Of a stretch of DNA of 64,000 bases, positions 40,692-49,200 are shown in pieces. Every line of letters starts with the position of its first letter. Position 1 is the stretch's first letter. Both the position numbers and the translations under genes were made by a program. Source of the DNA: Lachnospiraceae bacterium (GTDB lineage Bacteria; Bacillota; Clostridia; Lachnospirales; Lachnospiraceae). The notes under the pieces were generated by a model, which saw nothing but the letters and a program-made list of their open reading frames with translations, made no database searches and was not told where the DNA came from. The stretch spans positions 59,614 through 123,613 of the forward strand of contig JAGKTQ010000004.1 in the NCBI GenBank assembly GCA_021153325.1, written 5' to 3'.

Positions 40692-41306
40692 ATGAATACG
40701 ACAAGAGAGAAAATTTTAGACATTTCTTTAGAATTGTTTTCCCAAAAGGGATATTCAGCAGTTTCGATTAGAGATATTTGCAAGTATGTGGGGATTAAAG
40801 AAAGCTCTGTTTACTATTATTTTGAAAATAAGCAGAATATTTTTGATGTATTATTGAATAAGTTTTCTGAAATTGCAAAAGGTATGATGGCTCAGCTTGA
40901 AAACGGTCTTACAGACGGGCAGAACTCTTTTTCGGATGGTATTAATACTGTTTCTAATTGCTTTTTTGAACAATATCTTATGGATGATTTCTGCAATAAG
41001 GTTATGCGAATTATGCTTATCGAGCAGTTTAATAATGAAGATGTACGAAAATTGTATCAGCATTGGCTTATGGATGAGCCACTCAATTTTCAAAGAAAAA
41101 TCTTTTCTGCATTGATGAGCGCCGGCATGATTACGAATTGCGATAACGAATATCTTGCAGTAAAGTATTATGCTCCAATTTATTTCTATGCACAGAAATG
41201 GTTGTTTAATGGGGAATTAACAGAAGAACGTAAAGAGTCATTCCGTATAGATGCATATAAGCACATACAGATGTTTTTTGGGGAAGTAGGAGGTTACAAT
41301 GGCTAA
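40692..41306 (+). CDS. TetR-family transcriptional repressor
   Basis: A 204-residue protein with an N-terminal TetR HTH (residues ~1-50; T-R-E-K-I-L-D-I-S-L-E-L-F, G-Y-S-A-V-S-I-R-D-I-C, V-Y-Y-Y-F-E-N-K) and a helical ligand-binding domain. The start at 40692 follows GGTGGAGG; the longer upstream frame runs through the operators and is rejected. It probably represses its own promoter and the co-transcribed SDR gene, with which it overlaps by 8 bases. The inducer is unknown, perhaps the SDR substrate. Confidence 0.9.
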   Translation: MNTTREKILDISLELFSQKGYSAVSIRDICKYVGIKESSVYYYFENKQNIFDVLLNKFSEIAKGMMAQLENGLTDGQNSFSDGINTVSNCFFEQYLMDDFCNKVMRIMLIEQFNNEDVRKLYQHWLMDEPLNFQRKIFSALMSAGMITNCDNEYLAVKYYAPIYFYAQKWLFNGELTEERKESFRIDAYKHIQMFFGEVGGYNG

Positions 41307-42060
41307 TAATATTATTATCACGGGAGCAAATCAAGGTATCGGTTATTATATGGCGGAAAAGTTGCTTGCAGAGGGGAATAAGGTATCGGTTTTGGATATT
41401 GAAACAGACAATCTTGCAAATCTCAAAAAAGAATATGACTGCCTTATTTTTTATAAGGTGGATTTGAGAAATTATGATGAAGTAAAGAGGGCAGTTGACG
41501 AAACGGTTGCAGAGTTTGAGACTATTGATATTGCTGTTCATAATGCCTGCAAATGTACATTTGAAAGTGAAAGCAAAACGAACTTAGACACATACAAGGA
41601 TGTTTTTGATGTCAATTATTTCGGTGCATTACGTTTGGTAAAATGCGTTATTCCCTATATGGCAGTACAGAAAAAGGGACGTGTGATTTTTACAAGTTCA
41701 GGTGTAGGCGTGACAGGATTTATGAATATTTCGCCTTACAGTTCTACAAAGGGTGCATTGGAAGCATTAGCAAAATGTTTGAGAATTGAGTATGCAAAGG
41801 ATAATATTACATTTCATATTATGCATCCACCTCTTACTAGAACAGAATCTGCATCACCACTTCCTGTTCCCGAAGAGTTCAAGGCATTACCTGAAAAAGT
41901 TGGTTATGGACTTGCAAAGCATATAAATTCCAAGAGGTTTATTATATGTCACAGCCTTAACCAGAAAATGCAAACTCTGGGCTGTTATTTGTTACCAACA
42001 AAAATGGGAGATTTGCTTTCAAAGTTAACAGCAAATTTTACTGAAACAAATGATTTGTAA
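41299..42060 (+). CDS. Short-chain dehydrogenase/reductase
   Basis: A 253-residue SDR enzyme: cofactor motif T-G-A-N-Q-G-I-G near residue 8, acidic D-I-E after the second strand (favouring NAD), H-N-A in place of N-N-A-G, catalytic Ser in T-S-S-G and Y-S-S-T-K. It should reduce or oxidise a small carbonyl or alcohol. The start overlaps the TetR gene by 8 bases, so the pair is one operon. It lies inside the segment bounded by the response-regulator repeats. Confidence 0.88.
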   Translation: MANNIIITGANQGIGYYMAEKLLAEGNKVSVLDIETDNLANLKKEYDCLIFYKVDLRNYDEVKRAVDETVAEFETIDIAVHNACKCTFESESKTNLDTYKDVFDVNYFGALRLVKCVIPYMAVQKKGRVIFTSSGVGVTGFMNISPYSSTKGALEALAKCLRIEYAKDNITFHIMHPPLTRTESASPLPVPEEFKALPEKVGYGLAKHINSKRFIICHSLNQKMQTLGCYLLPTKMGDLLSKLTANFTETNDL

Positions 42061-42179
42061 AGTTTCAGTTTAACGCAGAACTATGTTTTCATTCATAAGG
42101 ATACTCCCAAAATCTTGTAAAAAGCCTTAAATCACCCTAAAAACAAAGGAAAAAGGCTATACAGAGAAGAAAATGGCGG

Positions 42180-42209
42180 TGGGGTGTGCTATATCGCTTT
42201 AAGGTGTAA
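42180..42209 (+). repeat. Direct repeat (right copy) of the response-regulator 3' end
   Basis: Read in frame it gives W-G-V-L-Y-R-F-K-V-stop, against W-G-V-G-Y-R-F-K-V-stop in the real gene. Sequence upstream of 42180 no longer resembles the gene, as expected for an att-type repeat. Confidence 0.75.
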
Positions 42210-42275
42210 AAACAAGTTGTATATTATAGCCAAAATATGATAAAATCAAAGTACTAAAGTCAGAGATTATAGGAC

Positions 42276-42953
42276 ATGTTTATGAAAGCAAAAATAGTAT
42301 ATGAAGACGAGGAAATTCTTGTTTGTCATAAACCTGCAGGTCTTGCGACGCAGACAAGCAGAGTAGGACAGCAGGATTTAGTCAGTGAGATAAAAAATTA
42401 TCTCGGAACGAATCCTTATCTGGGACTGATTCATCGCTTGGATCAGCCAGTAGAAGGGTTGCTTGTATTTGCCAAAACGGCTTCTGCTGCAAAGGAATTG
42501 AGCAGACAGTTGACAGACAGTATTTTGAACAAACAGTATTTGGCTATTGTGCTTGGCAAAGGTTTTTCAAAAGAAACAACTTTGGAGAACTACTTAATAA
42601 AAGACAACAAAACCAATACGTCCAGAGTCGCAGGAGAAAAGGAAAAGGGCGCAAAACAAGCGAAGCTTTTGGCGAAGACTCTTTTTTATAATGAAGAAAA
42701 GCAGATCTCAAAAATAGAAGTTACACTTTTTACCGGTAGGCATCATCAAATAAGGGTACAATTGGCAAATGCCGGGTTGCCTTTGCTTGGCGATAGCAAG
42801 TATGGAACAGAAGCATCTATTGCAAGATCGAAAGAACTTGGGGTACGGAATGTGGCGTTATGTGCGAATCATTTAACGTTTTTGCATCCGAAAACGAAAA
42901 AAGCAATGGATTTTCAGATTGAACCGGAGGGTGAGATTTTTAATAGTATTTAA
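42276..42953 (+). CDS. RluA-family pseudouridine synthase
   Basis: A 225-residue RNA pseudouridine synthase with the catalytic Asp in H-R-L-D-Q-P-V-E-G near residue 57 and the conserved G-R-H-H-Q-I-R-V-Q and L-L-G-D-S-K-Y-G motifs. It lacks an S4 domain, so it is of the short RluA/RluC-like type. It modifies uridines in rRNA or tRNA; the exact target cannot be told. The start may be 42276 or the ATG at 42282. Confidence 0.9.
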   Translation: MFMKAKIVYEDEEILVCHKPAGLATQTSRVGQQDLVSEIKNYLGTNPYLGLIHRLDQPVEGLLVFAKTASAAKELSRQLTDSILNKQYLAIVLGKGFSKETTLENYLIKDNKTNTSRVAGEKEKGAKQAKLLAKTLFYNEEKQISKIEVTLFTGRHHQIRVQLANAGLPLLGDSKYGTEASIARSKELGVRNVALCANHLTFLHPKTKKAMDFQIEPEGEIFNSI

Positions 42954-43002
42954 CAGATGATAGAGAAGACAGAATACATGCGAAAAGGAGCGGGCGGTTA
43001 CT

Positions 43003-45024
43003 ATGGACAAAAAAGAAACGGTAAAAAAAGCACCTAAAAAAGTGCAGGGAGCAGCAAAACAAAAGCAAAAAGTAAAAAGCTTAAGCAGTAAACTGAGTAT
43101 GCGATTAATGGTCGGAGTGGGAATCATCTTAGTTGGATCTCTGGTGTTTTCCTTTGTTATGTCATTTAATGCCATTCGGACACGTTCTATGGAATGGCTG
43201 ACAGCAGCTTCTGACAGCTATATGCAGGAAGTGGAAACATGGATCGATATGAATACACAGTTGTTGGAAAACAGTGCTTATGTTGTTACAAATCTGAACT
43301 CCGGTGATGCTAGAAAGTTTACGGAAGTTATGACAGATAAGATATCATCTATGCCATTTGGTATTTATCTTGCTTATCCGAATAAGGATTTATTTTATCC
43401 TAGCTGTGAGGACAGTCTTCCAGAAGATTTTGATCCGACTGCAACGGAGTGGTATCAAAGTGCTATGACAAGTACAGAAACACAGTTTACAGACGTGTAT
43501 AAGGATACAGCCAGTGGACAGATGTGTATTACTTTGTCCAGACAGATCGGTGATGGAAAATGTGTATTAGGTGGTGACCTGTTCCTGACAGATCTGGCAG
43601 AAACAGTAAGTAATCTAAATATTACGGAAAACAGTTATGCGTTTATCTATAATGCAAAAAATGAAATCATAGCAACAAAAGATGAAAGTCTTTTAGGAAG
43701 TACACTTCCAGAAAAATATAAGGAACTTTCTGAAGATATTGTCGCAGGAAACGTAAAAGAACGTTATGATATTGATGGTACAAATTATCTTGTAAAAGCA
43801 TCAACAATCAGTGGCGTAGAATGGGAACTTGTTATTTTAGCTCCTTATTCCGAAGTTATGGCAACGGGTTATACGATTGGTTACGTTTATGTAGTGATTG
43901 CGATTATTGCTCTTGTAATGTTGTTCTTTATCATGGTCGGTCTTATCAAACATATGTTAAAACCAGTATCACAGGTAAACAACTTTATGATCGAGGTTGC
44001 AGATGGTGATCTGACAGGAGTGATCGCAAGTAAAGACAATACAGAGATTGGACAGATGATACAGTCTGTCAATAACAGTGTTGGTAATATCCGAAATGTA
44101 GTCGGTGATATTAGTAAAGCAACGGATATGTTGGAACGTTCCAGTATGGAAAATGTGGAAGCAGCAGGTATTCTTTCTGACAACGTAGAATACAATAAGA
44201 CAAGTGCAGACCAGATTTCAGAGGCAGTACGCCAGATGGTAGCAACCGTTGATTATGTTGCTGGCAAAGCAACCGAATTAAGTTGCTTGGTAAATGATAT
44301 GACATCCGAAAGTGATGCGGTACAGGATAGTGTAAATGCTACTGCAGAAAGTGCGAAGTCAGGACTTGACAGTATTAAGAATGTAACAACAGAAATTAAC
44401 GAAGTAAAAGGTTCCATTGATAAGCTTTCCAGCACGGTTCAGGAAGCAAATGAACTGACAAAACAGATTAATGATATTGTAGAAATTATCCAGAATATTG
44501 CAGAACAGACTAATCTGTTGGCATTGAATGCTTCGATTGAAGCAGCAAGAGCTGGTGAAGTAGGTAAAGGTTTTGCTGTAGTTGCACAGGAAATCAAAAA
44601 TCTTGCTGAAAGCTCAAGCCAGAGTGCAGATAATATTGCACATCTTTTAGGACAGGTACAGAGTATTATCGGTACAACAGTAGAACAGACTGGATATAAT
44701 GTTAATAAGATTGATGAAAGCGTAGAGCTTGTTGATGAGACAGCAAAAGAGTTCAACATGATCTATGAAGCAGTAGAAAGTACAAATCAGGGTATTTCCT
44801 CTATGCTTGCTAATATTAGACAGATGAGCGAAGTGGTAGAAAATCTTGCGGCAACAACCGAAGAACAGGCAGCTACTACAACATCTATTTCAGAAAATGT
44901 AAGTGAATTGACAAATACATTTGAGACAACTCAAAAGCATGTAGTAAAAACAAAAGAAAATGCGGATGAGTTAACACAGGTCGTAAAGAATTTGAAGGAA
45001 AGCGCAAATAAATTTAAAGCGTAA
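43003..45024 (+). CDS. Methyl-accepting chemotaxis protein
   Basis: A 673-residue chemoreceptor: a Lys-rich N-terminal tail (~30 residues), TM1 at ~35-60, a double-CACHE sensor (~60-275), TM2 at ~285-310, HAMP (~310-365) and a long cytoplasmic coiled coil. Its tip, E-Q-T-N-L-L-A-L-N-A-S-I-E-A-A-R-A-G-E near residue 505, is where CheA and CheW dock. It would guide motility toward or away from a small ligand. The unusually basic N-terminus (K-K-A-P-K-K...K-Q-K-Q-K) is odd but is read from a clear GAGCGGG start. Confidence 0.93.
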   Translation: MDKKETVKKAPKKVQGAAKQKQKVKSLSSKLSMRLMVGVGIILVGSLVFSFVMSFNAIRTRSMEWLTAASDSYMQEVETWIDMNTQLLENSAYVVTNLNSGDARKFTEVMTDKISSMPFGIYLAYPNKDLFYPSCEDSLPEDFDPTATEWYQSAMTSTETQFTDVYKDTASGQMCITLSRQIGDGKCVLGGDLFLTDLAETVSNLNITENSYAFIYNAKNEIIATKDESLLGSTLPEKYKELSEDIVAGNVKERYDIDGTNYLVKASTISGVEWELVILAPYSEVMATGYTIGYVYVVIAIIALVMLFFIMVGLIKHMLKPVSQVNNFMIEVADGDLTGVIASKDNTEIGQMIQSVNNSVGNIRNVVGDISKATDMLERSSMENVEAAGILSDNVEYNKTSADQISEAVRQMVATVDYVAGKATELSCLVNDMTSESDAVQDSVNATAESAKSGLDSIKNVTTEINEVKGSIDKLSSTVQEANELTKQINDIVEIIQNIAEQTNLLALNASIEAARAGEVGKGFAVVAQEIKNLAESSSQSADNIAHLLGQVQSIIGTTVEQTGYNVNKIDESVELVDETAKEFNMIYEAVESTNQGISSMLANIRQMSEVVENLAATTEEQAATTTSISENVSELTNTFETTQKHVVKTKENADELTQVVKNLKESANKFKA

Positions 45025-45034
45025 AGATGGCACA

Positions 45035-46624
45035 ATGTATAGTACATATAAAGGAAATCAAAACAAAGATAAGATAGAAAACTTAGTAGGGAATTATGCA
45101 AAAATCATTACTTATGCCTTTTTATTACTTATCATAATCGTATTTCCTTTCTATGCGCCACATGGTTATGAAGGAATCGGTACGAGTAAATTTTACTTTT
45201 TTAGAGCAGCAGGACTTGTATGCTTTGGTTTGCTTGCTCCGGCAGCTGTTTTCCTGATTTTTAGACAAGTTAAAAAAGGGGATAGTGTAAGGCTATCCAT
45301 TACAGATAAGGCATTGCTGCTCTATGGAGGGGCAGTGCTCTTATCATTTTTATGTTCTGATTGGAAAAAGAATGCGCTATGGGGAATAGATGGCTGGTAT
45401 ATGGGGGCATTAACACAGTTGATGTTTATTGCGATTTATTTTGCGGTATCGCGTTTTATCCAAAGAAGCGAAGTGTGGTATGTTTTGTTTATGGTAGTAT
45501 CTTCTGGTGTGTTCCTGCATGGTCTGTTGAATCGGTTTTCTTTCTATCCGGTGCAAATGAAAGGAGCAAATCCTGGTTTTATTTCTTCGCTTGGAAATAT
45601 TAACTGGTTTTGTGGTTATTGGATGCTAGTTTTCCCGATTGGGTTAGTTTTTTATTGGAGTGGTCTTGGAAATACGATTTTAAAAAAGACCGGACTGATC
45701 CTGTATACGATTCTTGGATTTATGATAGGAATTGTGCAGGGAAGTAACAGTGGATTTTTGGCGTTAGGTACGGTATTTTTTGTACTGTTTCTTCTTTCCT
45801 TTGAAAAAGAGGATAAAATTTTAAAATGGTTGGAGCTTGTAGTGCTATTTGCAGTTAGCATATTGCTCATCAGCATTTTAAAAGGATGGTTTCCGGGCAG
45901 ATTAAATTATCAGAATACTATAGAAGAAATATTGACTAAATATACAGTTGGATTTGGCATATTCGTGATAGCGGTAATCAGTTATTCTATCCTGCATTAT
46001 TTGCTGAGAAAAAAGAACTTGGAAGTCAAAAAGCTTTTACCAGTACGAAATGGTGTTGCGGTTTTCGCAGTGCTTGTTATTATAATCATGTTTTTGCTTG
46101 TGCTCTATTATAATGTAAGGCAAGAGACAGCAGGAACTTCTAAATTGGCGCAGGTGTTTCTGATTGATGCGGACTGGGGAAATGGAAGGGGAACGACATG
46201 GAAGGCAGGAGTACAGGCTTTTGTGTCTATGCCATTCATGAAAAAAATAATAGGTGTAGGTCCGGATTGCTTTTATGAATATGCTTATAGCAACTGGGAT
46301 ATAGCGGTAATGCTTTACAATGTATTTGGTGATGCAAGACTTACCAATACCCATAATGAGTGGCTTACTTTATTGGTAAATGTGGGAGTATGTGGCTTGC
46401 TCTTTTATGTGACGGCTTTTATGAGTTCTGTTTTCCGGCAGTTAAAGGCAGGGAAAAAGCAGGAGCTTCTACTTGTGAGTGCAGTCTGTATCCTTACTTA
46501 TGTAGTGCATAATATGGTAAGTTTTCAACAGGTCATCAGTACACCAATAGCCTTTATTTTATTAGGTATGGGTGAAAATTTGATTCGTAATATTTCAATA
46601 GAGAAAGAAAAATGTTTGACATAG
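45035..46624 (+). CDS. O-antigen ligase/polymerase-like membrane protein
   Basis: A 529-residue membrane protein with about twelve hydrophobic segments and the Wzy_C/O-antigen ligase pattern: a large outer loop (residues ~370-440, with G-N-G-R-G-T-T-W-K-A-G and T-N-T-H-N-E-W-L-T near 430). The H-N-E-W/Y motif is typical of ligases that transfer glycans. In a Gram-positive it may act on a surface polysaccharide or glycoprotein. Its end overlaps the promoter of the next gene. Confidence 0.8.
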   Translation: MYSTYKGNQNKDKIENLVGNYAKIITYAFLLLIIIVFPFYAPHGYEGIGTSKFYFFRAAGLVCFGLLAPAAVFLIFRQVKKGDSVRLSITDKALLLYGGAVLLSFLCSDWKKNALWGIDGWYMGALTQLMFIAIYFAVSRFIQRSEVWYVLFMVVSSGVFLHGLLNRFSFYPVQMKGANPGFISSLGNINWFCGYWMLVFPIGLVFYWSGLGNTILKKTGLILYTILGFMIGIVQGSNSGFLALGTVFFVLFLLSFEKEDKILKWLELVVLFAVSILLISILKGWFPGRLNYQNTIEEILTKYTVGFGIFVIAVISYSILHYLLRKKNLEVKKLLPVRNGVAVFAVLVIIIMFLLVLYYNVRQETAGTSKLAQVFLIDADWGNGRGTTWKAGVQAFVSMPFMKKIIGVGPDCFYEYAYSNWDIAVMLYNVFGDARLTNTHNEWLTLLVNVGVCGLLFYVTAFMSSVFRQLKAGKKQELLLVSAVCILTYVVHNMVSFQQVISTPIAFILLGMGENLIRNISIEKEKCLT

Positions 46625-46643
46625 TGAAAAAATAAGATATAAT
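46616..46643 (+). promoter_or_regulatory. Promoter of the lipoprotein gene
   Basis: Consensus TTGACA (46616-46621), 16-base spacer, consensus TATAAT (46638-46643). The -35 lies inside the end of the upstream gene. Confidence 0.85.
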
Positions 46644-46695
46644 CCTCTTTGTAGAAATTAGGGAAATATCTAAAGGGAAAAAGAGGATTGAGACA

Positions 46696-47331
46696 ATGAA
46701 AAAGAAAATTATGACATTAATGCTCGCAGTGAGCATGGTACTTGCATTAACAGCTTGTGGTGGAGATAAAATCAATTTTGAAAAAGGTACTACAGAAGGC
46801 GATGTATATACAAATGCATCTATTGGAATTAAAGCAACTGTTCCAGATGGTCTTTCTTTTGCAGATGAAGCAACGGTAAGTGAATTTGAAGAGTCAGCAA
46901 TGTCTTCTTTAGAGAGCACAACAAACGTTTCTGAAGAAAAATTAGAAGAAATGGCAAGTGCCATGATCTATGATGCAGTTATCATTTCTGATGGTGGTTC
47001 TTCTATTCAGATCGCAGCTGAAAACATGAAGATAACTATGGGTAAAAAAGTCAGTGCAGAAACTTATTTAAAAAGCTTAGAAAGTTCTTCTACAGCTGCC
47101 TATGAAAGTATGGGATGCACAGTAACATTTAGTGGAGTAGATAAAGTAGAACTTGGTGGAAAAGAATTTTCACATATTGATATGACAATTTCTATTAGCG
47201 GCATGGAGTTAGGTCAGACTTGCTACGCTCTTGCAGCTGGGGATTATATGTACTATATGGTAGTAACAGATATGGGAGATGCTACAGAACAAATCGCAGC
47301 ATTCTTTGACTCCTTTGAGGCAGTTGAATAA
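46696..47331 (+). CDS. Lipoprotein of unknown function
   Basis: A 211-residue exported lipoprotein: K-K-K start, hydrophobic core, lipobox L-T-A-C with the acylated Cys near residue 18. The mature part has an N-terminal strand-rich region (Y-T-N-A-S-I-G-I-K-A-T-V-P) like the DUF/PsbP-like secreted domains of Clostridia, and a G-Q-T-C-Y-A-L end. The role is unknown. It has its own strong promoter and is followed by the T-box leader. Confidence 0.8.
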   Translation: MKKKIMTLMLAVSMVLALTACGGDKINFEKGTTEGDVYTNASIGIKATVPDGLSFADEATVSEFEESAMSSLESTTNVSEEKLEEMASAMIYDAVIISDGGSSIQIAAENMKITMGKKVSAETYLKSLESSSTAAYESMGCTVTFSGVDKVELGGKEFSHIDMTISISGMELGQTCYALAAGDYMYYMVVTDMGDATEQIAAFFDSFEAVE

Positions 47332-47381
47332 TTTAGTTCTAACAAGTAAACGCTGAATATGATTGACTTTGGAAAAAACAA

Positions 47382-47410
47382 TTGACAAATATTTTCCTTT
47401 CTTCTACAAT
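47382..47410 (+). promoter_or_regulatory. Promoter of the proS T-box leader
   Basis: TTGACA (47382-47387), 17 bases, TACAAT (47405-47410). It gives a leader of about 280 bases before proS. Confidence 0.85.
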
Positions 47411-47416
47411 TGAAAT

Positions 47417-47660
47417 CAATCAGAAAAACAGCGTTGAAGAGGGTTAGTACAGATAGGAAACGTCCCAGAGAGAGAACCATAGGTGCGAGGTTTTCACGAG
47501 GAATATTTGGAACCTGCCTTGGAGCTTTGTATGAAAATACAACGTATGCCGGCGTTAACGGTTTATGAGATGAGTGCAGAAGCACTAATTAGGGTGGTAC
47601 CGCCGAGGTTTTCGGTCCCTTGCAGGGATGGAAGACCCCGGCGTTTCTTGTTTTAAGGTT
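47417..47660 (+). promoter_or_regulatory. T-box riboswitch leader (proline)
   Basis: The diagnostic T-box bulge AGGGTGGTACCGC is at 47591-47603. An AGAGAG motif precedes a stem I region, and GAACCTGCC at 47510-47518 offers CCT (47513-47515) as specifier, a proline codon that fits the proS gene downstream. GCCGAGGTTTTC pairs with GAAGACCCCGGC and is followed by a T-rich tract (47602-47655), which is the terminator. Uncharged tRNA-Pro should favour the antiterminator and turn on proS. Confidence 0.9.
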
Positions 47661-47696
47661 TTCTGTTCCGTCAATACAAGAAAAGGAGTAGAGAAG

Positions 47697-49127
47697 ATGG
47701 CAGACAAAAAATTAGTAGAAGCGATTACATCGATGGATACAGATTTTGCACAATGGTATACCGATGTAGTAAAAAAAGCAGAGTTGATCGACTATACAAG
47801 CGTAAAAGGTTGTATGGTATTGAAACCGGCAGGTTATGCAATTTGGGAAAACATTCAGAAACAGTTAGACAGTATGTTTAAAGAAACAGGCGTAGAAAAT
47901 GTTTACTTGCCAATGTTTATTCCAGAAAGTCTTTTACAGAAAGAAAAAGATCATGTAGAAGGATTTGCACCTGAAGTAGCATGGGTTACTCATGGCGGAT
48001 TAAATCCATTACAGGAAAGACTTTGTGTAAGACCGACTTCTGAGACATTATTCTGTGATTTTTATAAAAATGAAATTCAGTCTTATAGAGATTTACCAAA
48101 GGTATATAACCAGTGGTGCTCTGTTGTTCGTTGGGAAAAGGAAACAAGACCATTCCTTCGTTCCAGAGAATTTTTGTGGCAGGAGGGACATACTGCTCAT
48201 GCTACTGCAGAAGATGCAGAAGCAAGAACGGTGCAGATGTTAAATGTTTACGCAAGATTCCTTGAAGAGTATTTAGCAATTCCGGTTATCAAAGGTCAGA
48301 AAACAGAAAAAGAAAAATTTGCAGGTGCAGAAGCTACTTATACAATTGAAGCATTGATGCACGACGGAAAAGCATTGCAGTCCGGTACCAGCCATAACTT
48401 CGGTGATGGATTTGCAAAAGCATTCGGCATTCAGTATACAGATAAAGACAATACATTAAAATATGTACATCAAACTTCATGGGGAATGACAACGCGTCTG
48501 ATCGGTGCGATCATTATGGTTCATGGTGATGATTCAGGTTTAGTACTTCCACCAGCTATTGCACCTACACAGGTTATGATCATTCCAATCCAGCAGCATA
48601 AAGAAGGTGTCTTGGAGAAGGCAGCAGAGCTTTCAGAGAAGTTAGGAAACTTCCGTGTAAAAGTGGATGACAGTGATAAGAGTCCAGGATGGAAATTCTC
48701 TGAACAGGAAATGCGTGGTATTCCGATCCGTGTGGAAATCGGACCAAAGGATATTGCAGCAAACAAATGCGTAATCTGCCGCAGAGACACAAGAGAAAAG
48801 ATAGAAGTAAGTATAGATGAATTGGAAAGCAAGGTCGGAGAAGTATTAGAGACTATGCAGAAGGAAATGCTGGAGCGCGCAAGAGCACATAGAGAAGAGC
48901 ATACTTATGTAGCAAGAAACTTTGATGAATTTACAAAGATCTTTGAAGAAAAGAGTGGATTTGTAAAAGCTATGTGGTGTGGCGATCAGGCATGTGAAGA
49001 TACGATTAAAGAAAAACTTGCTGTTACAAGCCGTTGTATGCCATTTGAACAGGAACAGTTAAGTGATGTTTGTGTATGCTGTGGAAAACCAGCTAAGAAA
49101 ATGGTCTACTGGGGAAAAGCATATTAA
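47697..49127 (+). CDS. proS: Prolyl-tRNA synthetase, archaeal/eukaryotic-like short form
   Basis: A 476-residue class II synthetase that charges tRNA-Pro. It is the short 'type 3' form without the bacterial editing insert: catalytic domain with V-R-P-T-S-E-T near residue 110, F-L-R-S-R-E-F-L-W-Q-E-G-H motif 2, anticodon domain near 290-390, and a C-terminal zinc-type domain with four Cys (C-V-I-C, C-V-C-C-G). The start follows AAAAGGAG; the open frame upstream runs through the T-box and is not coding. Confidence 0.95.
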   Translation: MADKKLVEAITSMDTDFAQWYTDVVKKAELIDYTSVKGCMVLKPAGYAIWENIQKQLDSMFKETGVENVYLPMFIPESLLQKEKDHVEGFAPEVAWVTHGGLNPLQERLCVRPTSETLFCDFYKNEIQSYRDLPKVYNQWCSVVRWEKETRPFLRSREFLWQEGHTAHATAEDAEARTVQMLNVYARFLEEYLAIPVIKGQKTEKEKFAGAEATYTIEALMHDGKALQSGTSHNFGDGFAKAFGIQYTDKDNTLKYVHQTSWGMTTRLIGAIIMVHGDDSGLVLPPAIAPTQVMIIPIQQHKEGVLEKAAELSEKLGNFRVKVDDSDKSPGWKFSEQEMRGIPIRVEIGPKDIAANKCVICRRDTREKIEVSIDELESKVGEVLETMQKEMLERARAHREEHTYVARNFDEFTKIFEEKSGFVKAMWCGDQACEDTIKEKLAVTSRCMPFEQEQLSDVCVCCGKPAKKMVYWGKAY

Positions 49128-49145
49128 AATGAAGTTATAAAATGT

Positions 49146-49195
49146 AAAAAGGAGCTATTGCCTGAAACAGATGAATCAGAGCAATAACTCCTTTT
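49146..49195. terminator. Bidirectional terminator between proS and pyrG
   Basis: AAAAGGAGCTATTGC pairs with GCAATAACTCCTTTT (one mismatch) with A and T tracts on the two sides. It serves both convergent genes. Confidence 0.85.
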
Positions 49196-49200
49196 ATTAT

